DNA of 64,000 bases from contig JAFBAS010000188.1 in assembly GCA_019247605.1 (NCBI GenBank), forward strand, positions 1-64,000, in the 5' to 3' direction. The number at the start of each line of letters is the position of its first letter. The stretch's first letter is position 1. A program made the translations under genes and the position numbers. The notes under the pieces are model-generated. The model did no database searches and was not told the DNA's origin. It saw only the letters and a program-made list of their open reading frames with translations. Shown here in pieces: positions 1 through 9,080 of this stretch. This DNA comes from Hyphomicrobiales bacterium (GTDB lineage: Bacteria > Pseudomonadota > Alphaproteobacteria > Rhizobiales > Beijerinckiaceae).

Positions 1-1042
1 CCGGCGCTCCCCAAGGGCCGGCAGCGGGTGCGGCCCCGGCCGGAACCGGCGCAAAGCCCGGGCTCTCGATGAGCGCATCGGGGTTGCCGCCCGCATATCT
101 CACGAGCGCGTCGATGCGCGCGGCGATCGGCGGGTGCGTGTCGAAGAGCGAAGAGAAACCGACGCTCGGGTTTTCGATGAAGGCTTCCTGCACGAGCGAG
201 GGCACGTCGTCGATGCGGGCGTGATCCTCGATGCGCTTCAGCGCCGAGATCATCGCGTCGGGATCCTTGGTGAGCTCGACCGAGCCCGCATCCGCGAGAT
301 ATTCGCGCCGCCGCGAAAGGGCGAGCTTCAAGAGGATCGCGAGCAGCCATGACAGCGCCGCGAGAGCGACCGCGATCACGATCGCGAGCCCGGCGCCGCC
401 ACCGCGCCGCTCACTTCGCTCACCGGGCCCCACGTTGAGAAGCACACGCACCATCATCTGCCCCGCGAAGGACAGGATGCCCGCGAAGATCGCGGCGATC
501 ACGATGAGGCGCACATCCTGATTCTTGATGTGGGTGAGCTCATGGCCGAGCACGGCCGAAAGCTCGCGATCATTGAGCCTTGCAAGAAGACCCGTGGTCA
601 CGGTGATCGAGGCGTCGTGCTCGTGCAGTCCCGAGGCGAAGGCGTTGAGCGCCTCGCTCTCCATGACCTTGATCTTCGGCGTCGGCATGCCGACGCTGAT
701 GCACAGCGGCTCGAGAAGGCGAAAGACGCGGCGCTGCTCGGCGGGTCCTGGAAGCATGGCGGCGGTCGCCGCATCGATCAGGCGGCTTTGCAGCGCAAAT
801 GCGATGGCAAACCAGGTAAGCGAGAAGGCGACGGCGTAGATCCAATCCTCGCGCATGCGGCGCGATGCGAGGCTCATGATCTCGCCCGTCGAGAGATAGC
901 CGTTCGGGTACGAGAAGGCGATCACGACGAGGTCGAGCGCGTAGGTGATGATGAGGATGAGGACGACGAAGCCGCAAAGAATGAGGACCGATTTGATCCT
1001 GTTTGCTCGAATATGCGTGTAGAGGCCGAAGGCTTGAAACAT
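1..1042 (-). CDS. M48 family zinc metalloprotease (HtpX-like), 3' end outside window
   Basis: Manual reverse translation from ATG at 1042 gives MFQAFGLYTHIRANRIKSVLIL... with zinc motif GHELTHIKNQD; frame stays open to the window start. Missing from the ORF track because it runs off the edge. Confidence 0.88.
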   Translation of the reverse strand, partial: MFQAFGLYTHIRANRIKSVLILCGFVVLILIITYALDLVVIAFSYPNGYLSTGEIMSLASRRMREDWIYAVAFSLTWFAIAFALQSRLIDAATAAMLPGPAEQRRVFRLLEPLCISVGMPTPKIKVMESEALNAFASGLHEHDASITVTTGLLARLNDRELSAVLGHELTHIKNQDVRLIVIAAIFAGILSFAGQMMVRVLLNVGPGERSERRGGGAGLAIVIAVALAALSWLLAILLKLALSRRREYLADAGSVELTKDPDAMISALKRIEDHARIDDVPSLVQEAFIENPSVGFSSLFDTHPPIAARIDALVRYAGGNPDALIESPGFAPVPAGAAPAAGPWGAP

Positions 1043-1078
1043 GGGCTTGCGCCCGCGCTCTTTTCGAATTGACGCTTG

Positions 1079-1642
1079 TTAAAATTTGACGCTTGGCGCC
1101 TGAGCCACCGCGGCGCGTTCTTCGCCGAGATCGAAGAACGTCTCGGGCGCAAAACCGAAGGCGCTTGCGAAAAGCACCGCCGGGAAAGCCTGGATGCCGG
1201 CGTTGTATTCGCTCACCGCGCCGTTGTAGAAGCGCCGGGCTGCCGCGATCTTGCCCTCGATGTCCGCGAGCTGCTGCTGCAGCTCCAAAAAGTTCTGGTT
1301 CGCCTTCAGATCGGGATAGGACTCCGAGATGGCAATGAGACGCCCGAGCGCGCCGGAAAGCGCTTGCTCGGCCGCAGCCTGCTGCGGCGAGCCGCCCGGC
1401 GCCGCGATCGCGGCGGCGCGCGCCTTGACCACTTCGTCGAGCGTGCCCTTCTCATGGGCCGCGTAGCCTTTCACGGTCTCGACGAGATTGGGCACGAGGT
1501 CGTGGCGTTGCTTCGTCTGCACGTCGATGTCGGCGAAGGCCTGACGACAGCGCTGGCGCAAATGCACGAGGCTGTTATAGGCCATGATCGCGAGCGCGCC
1601 GATCACCACGACGATGATCAGGAATATCGTTCCGAAGCCCAT
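1079..1642 (-). CDS. LemA family protein
   Basis: MGFGTIFLIIVVVIGALAIMAYNSLVHLRQRCRQAFADIDVQTKQRHDLVPNLVETVKGYAAHEKGTLDEVVKARAAA is a typical LemA N-terminus; adjacent to the M48 protease as often seen. Confidence 0.9.
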   Translation of the reverse strand: MGFGTIFLIIVVVIGALAIMAYNSLVHLRQRCRQAFADIDVQTKQRHDLVPNLVETVKGYAAHEKGTLDEVVKARAAAIAAPGGSPQQAAAEQALSGALGRLIAISESYPDLKANQNFLELQQQLADIEGKIAAARRFYNGAVSEYNAGIQAFPAVLFASAFGFAPETFFDLGEERAAVAQAPSVKF

Positions 1643-1796
1643 CGGCCACCCTCCCGCCTTCAGCTCTTCGCCGCTGCCGCCACAAGGCCCGCATATCGGC
1701 CATGTTTCCGGGCGCGAGCCTAGCATGTTTGCGCAAGCGCCGCATTCGTTATAGGCGAGAGCACGCTAAAGGGTGAAGAAGAGCGGGAAATAGAGA

Positions 1797-2618
1797 ATGA
1801 CGCTGAGCGCCGGTGTCCTCGCGGGCAAACGCGGTGTCGTGGTGGGTGTCGCCAATAGCCGCTCCATCGCCTATGGGATCGCCAAGCAGGCGCGCGCGCA
1901 TGGGGCGGAGCTGATGCTCACCTATCAGGGCGATGCCTTAAAGAAGCGCGTCGAGCCGCTCGCGGCCGAACTCGGCGCTCGTGTGGCGGGCCATTGCGAC
2001 GTCACGGAATCCTCTTCGATCGATGCGCTCTTCGCGGAAGTCGCTCGCCATTGGGGCTCGCTAGACTTCCTCGTGCATGCCGTCGCCTTCTCCGATAAGA
2101 GCGAGCTCGAAGGACGCTATCTCGACACGACCGAGGCTAATTTCTCGCGCACGCTCCTGATCTCCTGCTACAGCTTCACGGCCCTGGCGCAGCGCGCCGA
2201 AAAGCTCATGCCCAAGGGCGGATCGCTTCTCACGCTGACCTATTACGGCGCGGAAAAGTGGATGCCCCATTACAATGTCATGGGAGTGGCGAAAGCGGCA
2301 CTCGAGGCGAGTGTGCGGTATCTCGCGGCCGATCTCGGCCCGAAGAACATCCGCGTCAACGCGGTCTCCGCCGGACCGATCAAGACGCTCGCGGCCTCGG
2401 GGATCGGCGACTTCCGCTACATTCTGAAATGGAACGAGTACAATTCGCCGCTTCGACGCACGGTGAGCATCGAGGAGGTGGGTGACACTTCTGTCTATCT
2501 TCTCTCCGATATGGGACGCGGCGTCACCGGCGAGGTGCATCATGTCGATGCGGGCTATCACATCGTCGGCATGAAAAACCCCGACGCGCCCGACATGAGC
2601 CGCGCCAAGGAAGAGTGA
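1797..2618 (+). CDS. fabI: Enoyl-[acyl-carrier-protein] reductase (NADH)
   Basis: GxxxxxSIAYGIAK and NAVSAGPIKTLAASGI signature of FabI. Confidence 0.93.
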   Translation: MTLSAGVLAGKRGVVVGVANSRSIAYGIAKQARAHGAELMLTYQGDALKKRVEPLAAELGARVAGHCDVTESSSIDALFAEVARHWGSLDFLVHAVAFSDKSELEGRYLDTTEANFSRTLLISCYSFTALAQRAEKLMPKGGSLLTLTYYGAEKWMPHYNVMGVAKAALEASVRYLAADLGPKNIRVNAVSAGPIKTLAASGIGDFRYILKWNEYNSPLRRTVSIEEVGDTSVYLLSDMGRGVTGEVHHVDAGYHIVGMKNPDAPDMSRAKEE

Positions 2619-2764
2619 GCGCGAGTGCCGGCCGAGCCGGCGCTGTCGCGAGCGAGCGGTTCAGGGCTCTTCAACTGTTCTTGAGCCGATCAACAAATCG
2701 GAATAACGCCGTCCTCGCCCCGGTCCTGTCGTGTGAAGCAACGAGCTTCTCACAGGAGATCAAG

Positions 2765-3076
2765 ATGAAAATTCACGCTCACCCGCGCCGCGTTTGGCGC
2801 ATGCCTGCTCGCGCGCTCGCGCTCGGGTCGGCCCTTGCGCTCGCGGTCGGCGGCATGGGTCGCGCGCTTCCGGCCTTTGCCGACGTCGATGACGGCGCCG
2901 AGCACAGCCACGATTTCAACGCCGATCACGACGGCATCTTCCAGGTCCAGCGCGGCGACCGCATTTGCTACACGCGCGAAGCTTGCGGCGGCGCCGAAGC
3001 AATCCCGATGAACACTCCCGGCCTGTGGACCATGCCGGGCGGCATGATGCCCCACAAGCCCGTCTCGGCGAAATAA
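2765..3076 (+). CDS. Small secreted protein, paralog 1 of 3 (REACGG/AIPMN motif family)
   Basis: AGGAG ribosome site before ATG 2765; signal peptide ending ALPAFA; mature part DDGAEHSHDFNADHDGIFQVQRGDRICYTREACGGAEAIPMNTPGLWTMPGGM. Confidence 0.75.
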   Translation: MKIHAHPRRVWRMPARALALGSALALAVGGMGRALPAFADVDDGAEHSHDFNADHDGIFQVQRGDRICYTREACGGAEAIPMNTPGLWTMPGGMMPHKPVSAK

Positions 3077-3117
3077 AGGCCAAGACGCCACCCGGTCGTC
3101 GTGTTGTATTGGACAAG

Positions 3118-3142
3118 GCCGGGCTTGGAATTCGAGCCCGGC
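3118..3142 (+). other. Stem-loop after paralog 1 (8-bp stem GCCGGGCT/AGCCCGGC)
   Basis: Perfect inverted repeat, no following T-tract, so termination is uncertain. Confidence 0.45.
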
Positions 3143-3285
3143 TCCAAGAATCAAGATCTCCAAGAAATCAAGGCCTGCAAGAAATCAACGTCTGTCCGCC
3201 GGACAATGTGATTTGCATTCGGCCTCTTGCATCCCCAAATATGGTGTGAGCCGAATTGAGGACCATGCCATTTCAGGAGTATGCA

Positions 3286-3669
3286 ATGTGGGGAAATCGA
3301 GAGCTTCAGTCGAACAAGCGTCGCTCGGGCGGCATGGCCATGCTTTCCGCGCTGTTGTTGGGCGCTGCATCTTTCATGGCGTCGACACCCGCTTGGGCGG
3401 TTTTTGACGGTGGCGGCCGTGGCGGAAGCGAGCATCAAAACGATTGGAACGCCGACCACGACGACATCTATCAAGTGCAGCGAGGCGATCTCGTGTGCCA
3501 ATCACGTGAGGCCTGCGGCGGCCCGGCCGCGATCCCGATGAACCGCCCCGGTTACTGGTATCTGCCAGGCGGGATGTACACCCTGCATCGTTATGCGCCT
3601 GGGCCCGACGCGCCTTACGCGGCCTATCACCCGCGCCATTATCATCACAGACATCCTCTCAGCCACTGA
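3286..3669 (+). CDS. Small secreted protein, paralog 2 of 3, His-rich C-terminus
   Basis: AGGAG 6 nt before ATG 3286; signal peptide ending STPAWA; ...NDWNADHDDIYQVQRGDLVCQSREACGGPAAIPMNRPGYWYLPGGM...YHPRHYHHRHPLSH. Confidence 0.75.
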   Translation: MWGNRELQSNKRRSGGMAMLSALLLGAASFMASTPAWAVFDGGGRGGSEHQNDWNADHDDIYQVQRGDLVCQSREACGGPAAIPMNRPGYWYLPGGMYTLHRYAPGPDAPYAAYHPRHYHHRHPLSH

Positions 3670-3680
3670 GGCGACGCACG

Positions 3681-3715
3681 AAAGCTTGCCCTGGGAACAG
3701 GGCAAGCTTTCTTTT
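3681..3715 (+). terminator. Rho-independent terminator
   Basis: AAAGCTTGCCCTG-GGAA-CAGGGCAAGCTTT perfect 13-bp stem followed by CTTTTT. Confidence 0.92.
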
Positions 3716-3855
3716 TCGTGCTGAGCGTTAGATCATAAGCGCTGTGTTAGAGCGCCTTGCATTCCAGCCATCTCCGGCAACATGTCTCGCTCGGAATAAA
3801 AGCCGATCTCGGCCGATCCGGTCGTGTGGGCTCGTGTATGGTGAGGAAAGCGATT

Positions 3856-4203
3856 ATGACGAACCACTTTCAGCTTGCTCGAGTCAGCGCAAGGCGGCGT
3901 TTTCGCCTGAGCGGGCCTCATGCCCTTGTCGCGACGGCTCTTTTGTTCTCCGCCGGCGCGCTCGCGGGTTCGAGCCCGGTTTTCGCGAACTGGGACGGTG
4001 GCGCCGAGCACAGCGACAGCTGGAACGCCGATCACGACGGCATCTATCAGGTTCTGCGTGGCGATCTCGTCTGCGAATCGCGCGAGGCTTGCGGCGGTCC
4101 TGCCGCGATCCCGATGAACCGGCCAGGATATTGGTACCTGCCGGGCGGCATGTTGCAGTGGTATCACCCGGCGGCCGCACCGGCGCCCGTCAAACGGCGC
4201 TGA
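3856..4203 (+). CDS. Small secreted protein, paralog 3 of 3
   Basis: GAGGAAA upstream of ATG 3856; signal peptide ending SSPVFA; NWDGGAEHSDSWNADHDGIYQVLRGDLVCESREACGGPAAIPMNRPGYWYLPGGM. Confidence 0.75.
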   Translation: MTNHFQLARVSARRRFRLSGPHALVATALLFSAGALAGSSPVFANWDGGAEHSDSWNADHDGIYQVLRGDLVCESREACGGPAAIPMNRPGYWYLPGGMLQWYHPAAAPAPVKRR

Positions 4204-4421
4204 AATTCGGCATCGAGCCGCAGCCTTCGGAAAGCGCGCCCGGGCGTTAAAGAAGCCCGTTCGTTGGGCGGCGCGAAGCTTGCGAACCCGTAATCGCTTG
4301 TGACATCGCTCGCCACGGAAAGCGGCCGGATTTGTCGTGGCACCGGCGCCCCGAGGCTCGCACCTGAGCCGGCGCCCTGAGCCGAATTGACGGAAGGTCG
4401 CGCACCGTCTAGCCCGGCCCG

Positions 4422-5057
4422 ATGCTCTTCCTCATTCGTCACGGTGAGACATTCTGGAACGCTGACGGGCGGCTCCAAGGCCAGTGCGACACCAAGCTCA
4501 ACGGGCGCGGGCGCGAGCAGGCGCGCGAATCGGGCCGCCTCCTGGCGAAGCTCGTTCCCGACGCGTCCGAGACGAGCTTCATCGCAAGCCCGCTCATCCG
4601 CGCGCGCGAATCGCTCGAAATCCTCATGGGCGAGCTCGTGGCAAAAGCTGCGCTCGAGGCGGTCGGGCCTTATGCGGTCGATGACAGGCTGAAGGAGCTC
4701 GGCTTCGGCCGCTGGGAAGGCCTCACCTGGAAAGAGGTGCGACGCGACGCGCCCAAGGAATACGCCGCGCGCGACGCCGATGTGTGGAACATCGCCCCAC
4801 CGGGCGGCGAAAGCTATGCGTCGCTCGCAAATCGTGCCGGCCCGCTTCTCGCCGAGCTTCGATCGGGGACCGTCATCGTCTCGCATGGCGGCATCACGCG
4901 TATCGCGCTCCATCTCTTCGCCGGTGTGGGACCTGAGGCCGCCGCCAAAGCCATGATCCGCCAAGGGGACGTGCTCGTGCTGGACGAGGCGCGCACGCGC
5001 TGGGCTTCCGGCGCCGTTCTGGAGACGGGCCTCTCACACTCCTTGCAGGAGAGGTAG
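4422..5057 (+). CDS. Histidine phosphatase family protein (phosphoglycerate mutase-like)
   Basis: LFLIRHGETFWNADGRLQGQCDTKLNGRG and ...TVIVSHGGITR. Confidence 0.88.
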   Translation: MLFLIRHGETFWNADGRLQGQCDTKLNGRGREQARESGRLLAKLVPDASETSFIASPLIRARESLEILMGELVAKAALEAVGPYAVDDRLKELGFGRWEGLTWKEVRRDAPKEYAARDADVWNIAPPGGESYASLANRAGPLLAELRSGTVIVSHGGITRIALHLFAGVGPEAAAKAMIRQGDVLVLDEARTRWASGAVLETGLSHSLQER

Positions 5058-5177
5058 GGCGCTTGCGGCAGAGATGAGGGTTTGTGGGAGAGGTGGGGCT
5101 CCGGGAAAGCCGAAAGGCTCCGCATTTGACAGTTTGGGTGCTTCGCCGCATGCCGCTTTGCCGCCGGAGACGCCCTG

Positions 5178-5876
5178 ATGGATATCCTCGCTTCGATCCG
5201 CAAGATGTTCGTGCCGATCCATCGGGAAGGCTATGTGTTCATTCTGGCCGGTGTCGCCGCGATGCTCGTGCTCGGCTGGCTCTGGCAGCCGTTGTTCTGG
5301 TTGTGCGGCCTCATCACCTCATGGATCATCTACTTCTTTCGCGATCCGCCGCGCGTCACCCCGATCGGCGAGGGATTGATCGTCTCGCCGGCCGACGGAA
5401 GGGTGAGCGCGGTTCTCCCCGCGGTTCCGCCCGCGGAGCTCGGGCTCGGCCCGGCACCGCGCATGCGCGTGTCGATCTTCATGAGCATCTTCGATTGCCA
5501 TGTGAATCGCTCGCCCGTCGACGGGCGCGTCTTGAAGATCGCCTATAGGCCAGGGCTCTTCCTCAACGCCGATCTCGACAAGGCGAGCGAGGACAACGAG
5601 CAAAACGCCCTTCTCATCGAGACGCCACACGGGCCGATCGCTCTCGTGCAGATCGCGGGCCTCATCGCGCGGCGCATCGTGACCGCGGTCATGGAAGGCG
5701 AGAGTCCGCAAGCGGGAGAACGCATCGGCATCATCCGCTTCGGCTCACGCGTGGATGTCTACCTGCCGGACGGGTTTCAGGTCCTCGCAGGCGAAGGCCA
5801 GCGCGCGATCGCAGGGGAAAGCGTGCTCGCTTCCTTCGGCCACGATATCCGCGTACGGGGCTTTCGCACCGCTTGA
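5178..5876 (+). CDS. psd: Phosphatidylserine decarboxylase
   Basis: [36 protein letters not shown]; adjacent to pssA. Confidence 0.9.
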   Translation: MDILASIRKMFVPIHREGYVFILAGVAAMLVLGWLWQPLFWLCGLITSWIIYFFRDPPRVTPIGEGLIVSPADGRVSAVLPAVPPAELGLGPAPRMRVSIFMSIFDCHVNRSPVDGRVLKIAYRPGLFLNADLDKASEDNEQNALLIETPHGPIALVQIAGLIARRIVTAVMEGESPQAGERIGIIRFGSRVDVYLPDGFQVLAGEGQRAIAGESVLASFGHDIRVRGFRTA

Positions 5877-5955
5877 TCGAATATCGCCAGGCTCGGCCTA
5901 AAGCCGAAGGGCATGGCGCACCGGTGCGGATTTGCGCTAGAACGGCTGTACTTTT

Positions 5956-6083
5956 CCGCTCATCCCCGCGAAAGCGGGGATCCAGGCTTTCGCGCTTTGA
6001 CATTCCATTACCTGGATCCCGGCTTTCGCGGGGATGAGCGGAGGTGAAACGTAGCCTCCCGCTTTCGCGGGATGAGCGGAGGG
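5956..6083. repeat. REP-like palindromic intergenic repeat (TCCGCTCATCCCCGCGAAAGC...)
   Basis: Left arm TCCGCTCATCCCCGCGAAAGCGGGGATCCAGG (5956-5986), inverted arm CCTGGATCCCGGCTTTCGCGGGGATGAGCGGA (6011-6042), third partial copy CCTCCCGCTTTCGCGGGATGAGCGGAGGG (6055-6083). Confidence 0.8.
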
Positions 6084-6103
6084 AAGAAGGCGATATTCTG
6101 GGA

Positions 6104-6946
6104 ATGAACGACTCGCGAAGGGGCAGCGACACTTCGCTGGAGGCGCGCAAGAAACGGGGCCTTCGCTCGGTTCCGTTGCGCGTGCTCATCCCGAATTTGT
6201 TGACGCTCTTCGGGCTCGCCCTCGGCCTCACGGCGATCCGCTTCTCTTACGAAGACAGGGTGAACCTCGCGGTGATCGCGGTCGTCGCGGCCGCCGTGCT
6301 CGACGGCCTCGACGGGCGGGTCGCGCGCTTGTTGCGCGGCACCTCGCGCTTCGGGGCGGAGCTCGATTCGCTCGCCGATTTCGTGAATTTCGGCGTGGCG
6401 CCGGCGCTGATCCTCTACGGCACGCTCTTGCACGCGGCGCGTTCGCTCGGGTGGCTCGCGGCGCTCGTCTTCGCCACCGCCATGGCGCTGAGGCTCGCTC
6501 GGTTCAACGTCGCGCTCGACGATCTCTCCCGCCCCGATTGGAAGAAGAATTTCTTCACCGGCGTGCCCGCGCCCGCCGGCGCCATAACGGGCATGCTCCC
6601 GCTATACCTCCTGAAGCTCGGCTTCGGCGACGTTCCCGGCTTCGTGCCCTTCGCAGTCGCCTATGTGCTGGTGATCGCGTTCCTGATGGTCAGCGAATTG
6701 CCGATCTATGCGGGTAAGACGCTCGGCACATCCGTCACGCGCGACAAGGTGCTTTTCGTCTTCCTGGCGATCGTCTTGTTCGTCACGCTCGTTCTCAACT
6801 TCACCTTCGTGACGCTGGCGGCGATCACCCTCATTTACCTGGCCATGATCCCGCTCAGCGTGCGCCGTTATCGCTCGCTCGATCAGGCCTGGAAAGAGGA
6901 GCGGCTCGCCGGCGAGCCGGCCACCGGGCAGGAGAACCCGAGCTGA
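6104..6946 (+). CDS. pssA: CDP-diacylglycerol--serine O-phosphatidyltransferase
   Basis: DGLDGRVARLLRGTSRFGAELDSLADFVNFGVAPALI CDP-alcohol phosphatidyltransferase motif. Confidence 0.92.
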   Translation: MNDSRRGSDTSLEARKKRGLRSVPLRVLIPNLLTLFGLALGLTAIRFSYEDRVNLAVIAVVAAAVLDGLDGRVARLLRGTSRFGAELDSLADFVNFGVAPALILYGTLLHAARSLGWLAALVFATAMALRLARFNVALDDLSRPDWKKNFFTGVPAPAGAITGMLPLYLLKLGFGDVPGFVPFAVAYVLVIAFLMVSELPIYAGKTLGTSVTRDKVLFVFLAIVLFVTLVLNFTFVTLAAITLIYLAMIPLSVRRYRSLDQAWKEERLAGEPATGQENPS

Positions 6947-7002
6947 CCTGAGCCGAGCTGAGCTTGTGCGTTCGGGGGTGCGCGTTCGGGCTGGTGAGCG
7001 CC

Positions 7003-7225
7003 CCCTCCCCCCGCGAAGCGGCGGAACACGCCCCCAAACTGTCGGGGATCAGCCCGGTCTAAAATGTCGACCATCAACCCGGTTGCACAGATACGAAAGC
7101 GGTCGTCGTTCGCGGCGTGCCTCATCGCCTCCTGCGGTGGAGTGCGCTTGCCTTCGAGGGTGGTGTCCTTCATCAGCTCCCCCGCCAGTACCCTCCCCGC
7201 CGCTTCGCGGGGGGAGGGAGGTGGA
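7003..7225. repeat. Pair of inverted CCTCCCCCCGCGAAGCGGCGG repeats flanking about 165 bp
   Basis: CCCCTCCCCCCGCGAAGCGGCGG near 7003-7025 and its inverse CCGCCGCTTCGCGGGGGGAGG near 7198-7220. Confidence 0.55.
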
Positions 7226-7370
7226 GTGCGATCCGATCCCCCGAAATCGCCGGGCGGAGCTGATTTCCTGCCTCGCCTTGCCTAACACGAAAGAGACGTT
7301 TTCGACCTCTCGCGAAAGGCGTAAAAAAGAGAACGCAAGCCGCCTCCCTCATTATAGGCGACAAGCTGAA

Positions 7371-7406
7371 GGGCCGGCCTTTGGGCCCATTGAGGCCGGC
7401 CCGCAC
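7371..7406. terminator. Probable intrinsic terminator-like hairpin
   Basis: GGGCCGGCCT...AGGCCGGCCC 10-bp stem followed by GCACTTTT, 3' of the minus-strand gene ending at 7423. Confidence 0.5.
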
Positions 7407-7422
7407 TTTTCAACCGCAATCC

Positions 7423-7806
7423 TCACTCGCTTCGCGTAAAAGCCCCGTCGAGCACTTTTCTATCGGCTTTCAGTCGTTTGGCATTCGCCCTGACGCGCCG
7501 GCGCGCCGGACGGCAAGCCGCAAGACCGATCGCCTCCGCTCGGCGCATGAGCTTGGGCAAGCTCTCGCCCGCGAACATGCCGGCCGCGAGCCGGGCAAGC
7601 CCCTGTTGCGCACCGGCCGCACCCTCGACGAATGCAATGAGCTTCTCGCTTGCCATCTCGGCGATTTCCGGATCGAGCCCTCGATTTGCGGTGAGCGCGG
7701 CCTTCGCGAGGATGGGAGTTCTGGCCGTAACGATCAGGTGCGCGTCACGCGTCATCTGAAGAGCGCTCGAAAGGGCGGCCCAAAAGGCGCGGGATGTGAA
7801 CAACAT
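7423..7806 (-). CDS. Phasin-like / conserved hypothetical protein
   Basis: ORF with helical, Ala-rich [56 protein letters not shown]...; divergent from infA. Confidence 0.55.
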   Translation of the reverse strand: MLFTSRAFWAALSSALQMTRDAHLIVTARTPILAKAALTANRGLDPEIAEMASEKLIAFVEGAAGAQQGLARLAAGMFAGESLPKLMRRAEAIGLAACRPARRRVRANAKRLKADRKVLDGAFTRSE

Positions 7807-7965
7807 CGGCTTTCATCCGTCTGCGCTGACTCCACCCCATCAAGACTACGCAGATCGAGCACGTATTCCGGGTTCCGCTCCGATTTGGCGCCAGGCAGGA
7901 AAGTCGCGTCCCGGCCCGGGCTCGAGGGCGCAAAAATAGTTTCCATTTTCGCGGATCATGCTCTA

Positions 7966-8012
7966 GTGGATCGTTTCCGGCGGATGGTCCCGCTCCGCCG
8001 GAATGGATCCAC
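7966..8012. repeat. Large imperfect palindrome upstream of infA
   Basis: GTGGATCGTTTCCGGCGGA / TCCGCCGGAATGGATCCAC, 17 of 19 pairs complementary, 9-nt loop. Confidence 0.75.
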
Positions 8013-8042
8013 AATATTTGTGAAGTTGTGGCCAGGCTTTTT

Positions 8043-8066
8043 CCGACAAATGGGGACATTTGTCGG
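8043..8066 (+). promoter_or_regulatory. Perfect stem-loop in infA leader
   Basis: CCGACAAATG-GGGA-CATTTGTCGG, 10-bp perfect stem with GGGA tetraloop, 74 nt before infA ATG, no T-tract. Confidence 0.55.
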
Positions 8067-8139
8067 GGCCGAAACACGAGCGATTGAAGCCGATGTCAGG
8101 CGCATGCCGAAGAGGCGCGCCCTCAATGAAAGGATGTTG

Positions 8140-8358
8140 ATGTCGAAAGAAGAGCTCCTGGAATTTCCCGGAATGGTCACCGAGCTGCTGCCGAATGCCA
8201 TGTTCCGCGTGAAGCTCGAGAACGATCATGAGATCGTCGCCCACACGGCCGGCAAGATGCGCAAGAACCGCATCCGCGTGCTGATGGGCGACAAGGTTCT
8301 GGTCGAGATGACGCCTTACGATTTGACGAAAGGGCGCATCACTTACCGTTTCAAGTGA
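8140..8358 (+). CDS. infA: Translation initiation factor IF-1
   Basis: [72 protein letters not shown]. Confidence 0.97.
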   Translation: MSKEELLEFPGMVTELLPNAMFRVKLENDHEIVAHTAGKMRKNRIRVLMGDKVLVEMTPYDLTKGRITYRFK

Positions 8359-8439
8359 TCTTGCCCTAGAAGCGATGTTGCCGCGTCAGGTGATTTGGCC
8401 GGCTTGCGGCCTTAGGCGATCAGGCTGAGGATTTATCGC

Positions 8440-9069
8440 GTGACCACAGCTCCGAGGCCCTCCTTGATCCTGGCCTCCGCCTCCCCTCGACGCTTGCAGC
8501 TTCTCGAACAAATCGGCGTCACGCCCGATCAGATGATTCCCGCCGATCTCGACGAAATGCCGCGCAAGGGCGAGGCGCCGCGCAGTCTGGCGACACGGCT
8601 TGCGCGCGAAAAAGCGGAGGCCGCGGCGAAAATCGCGCGGCTCAAGGGGGACGGCCAAGCCGCGGTGGTGCTTGCGGCCGACACGGTGGTCGCGGTCGGC
8701 CGGCGCATCTTGCCCAAACCCGAGCTCGTCGACGAGGCGGCAGCTTGTCTTCGCCTTCTCTCGGGACGCGCCCACAAGGTTTTCACCGGCATTTGCCTGA
8801 TCACGCCAAAAAATGCGCGGCGCGAGCGCCTCGTGGAAACACGGGTGAGGTTCAAGCGCCTCTCGCGAGCCGATTTCGACGCCTATCTCGCAAGCGGCGA
8901 ATGGCGCGGGAAGGCCGGCGGTTATGCCATCCAGGGCAAGGCCGGCGCTTTCGTGCTGAAGCTCATCGGCTCACCCTCGAACGTGGTCGGGCTGCCACTG
9001 CAAGAGACGCTCAATCTCCTCGAGGGCGAGGGCTACCCGGTGCATCTGAACTGGCTGAACTCGGCCTGA
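8440..9069 (+). CDS. Maf family nucleotide pyrophosphatase
   Basis: [45 protein letters not shown]. Confidence 0.93.
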   Translation: MTTAPRPSLILASASPRRLQLLEQIGVTPDQMIPADLDEMPRKGEAPRSLATRLAREKAEAAAKIARLKGDGQAAVVLAADTVVAVGRRILPKPELVDEAAACLRLLSGRAHKVFTGICLITPKNARRERLVETRVRFKRLSRADFDAYLASGEWRGKAGGYAIQGKAGAFVLKLIGSPSNVVGLPLQETLNLLEGEGYPVHLNWLNSA

Positions 9070-9080
9070 GCGAATGCCTC

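Noticed and set aside
1076-1723. 215-aa plus-strand ORF antisense to lemA
   Set aside because: LemA translation is clear on the minus strand
2615-2764. Upstream N-terminal extension of secreted paralog 1 from ATG 2615
   Set aside because: Better ribosome site and a signal peptide start at 2765; upstream part looks like non-coding leader
4164-4964. 266-aa minus-strand ORF opposite the histidine phosphatase
   Set aside because: Plus-strand RHGE phosphatase motif is unambiguous; the antisense ORF is a shadow
5731-6231. Minus-strand ORF containing DPRFRGDE
   Set aside because: Spurious translation of the intergenic palindromic repeat
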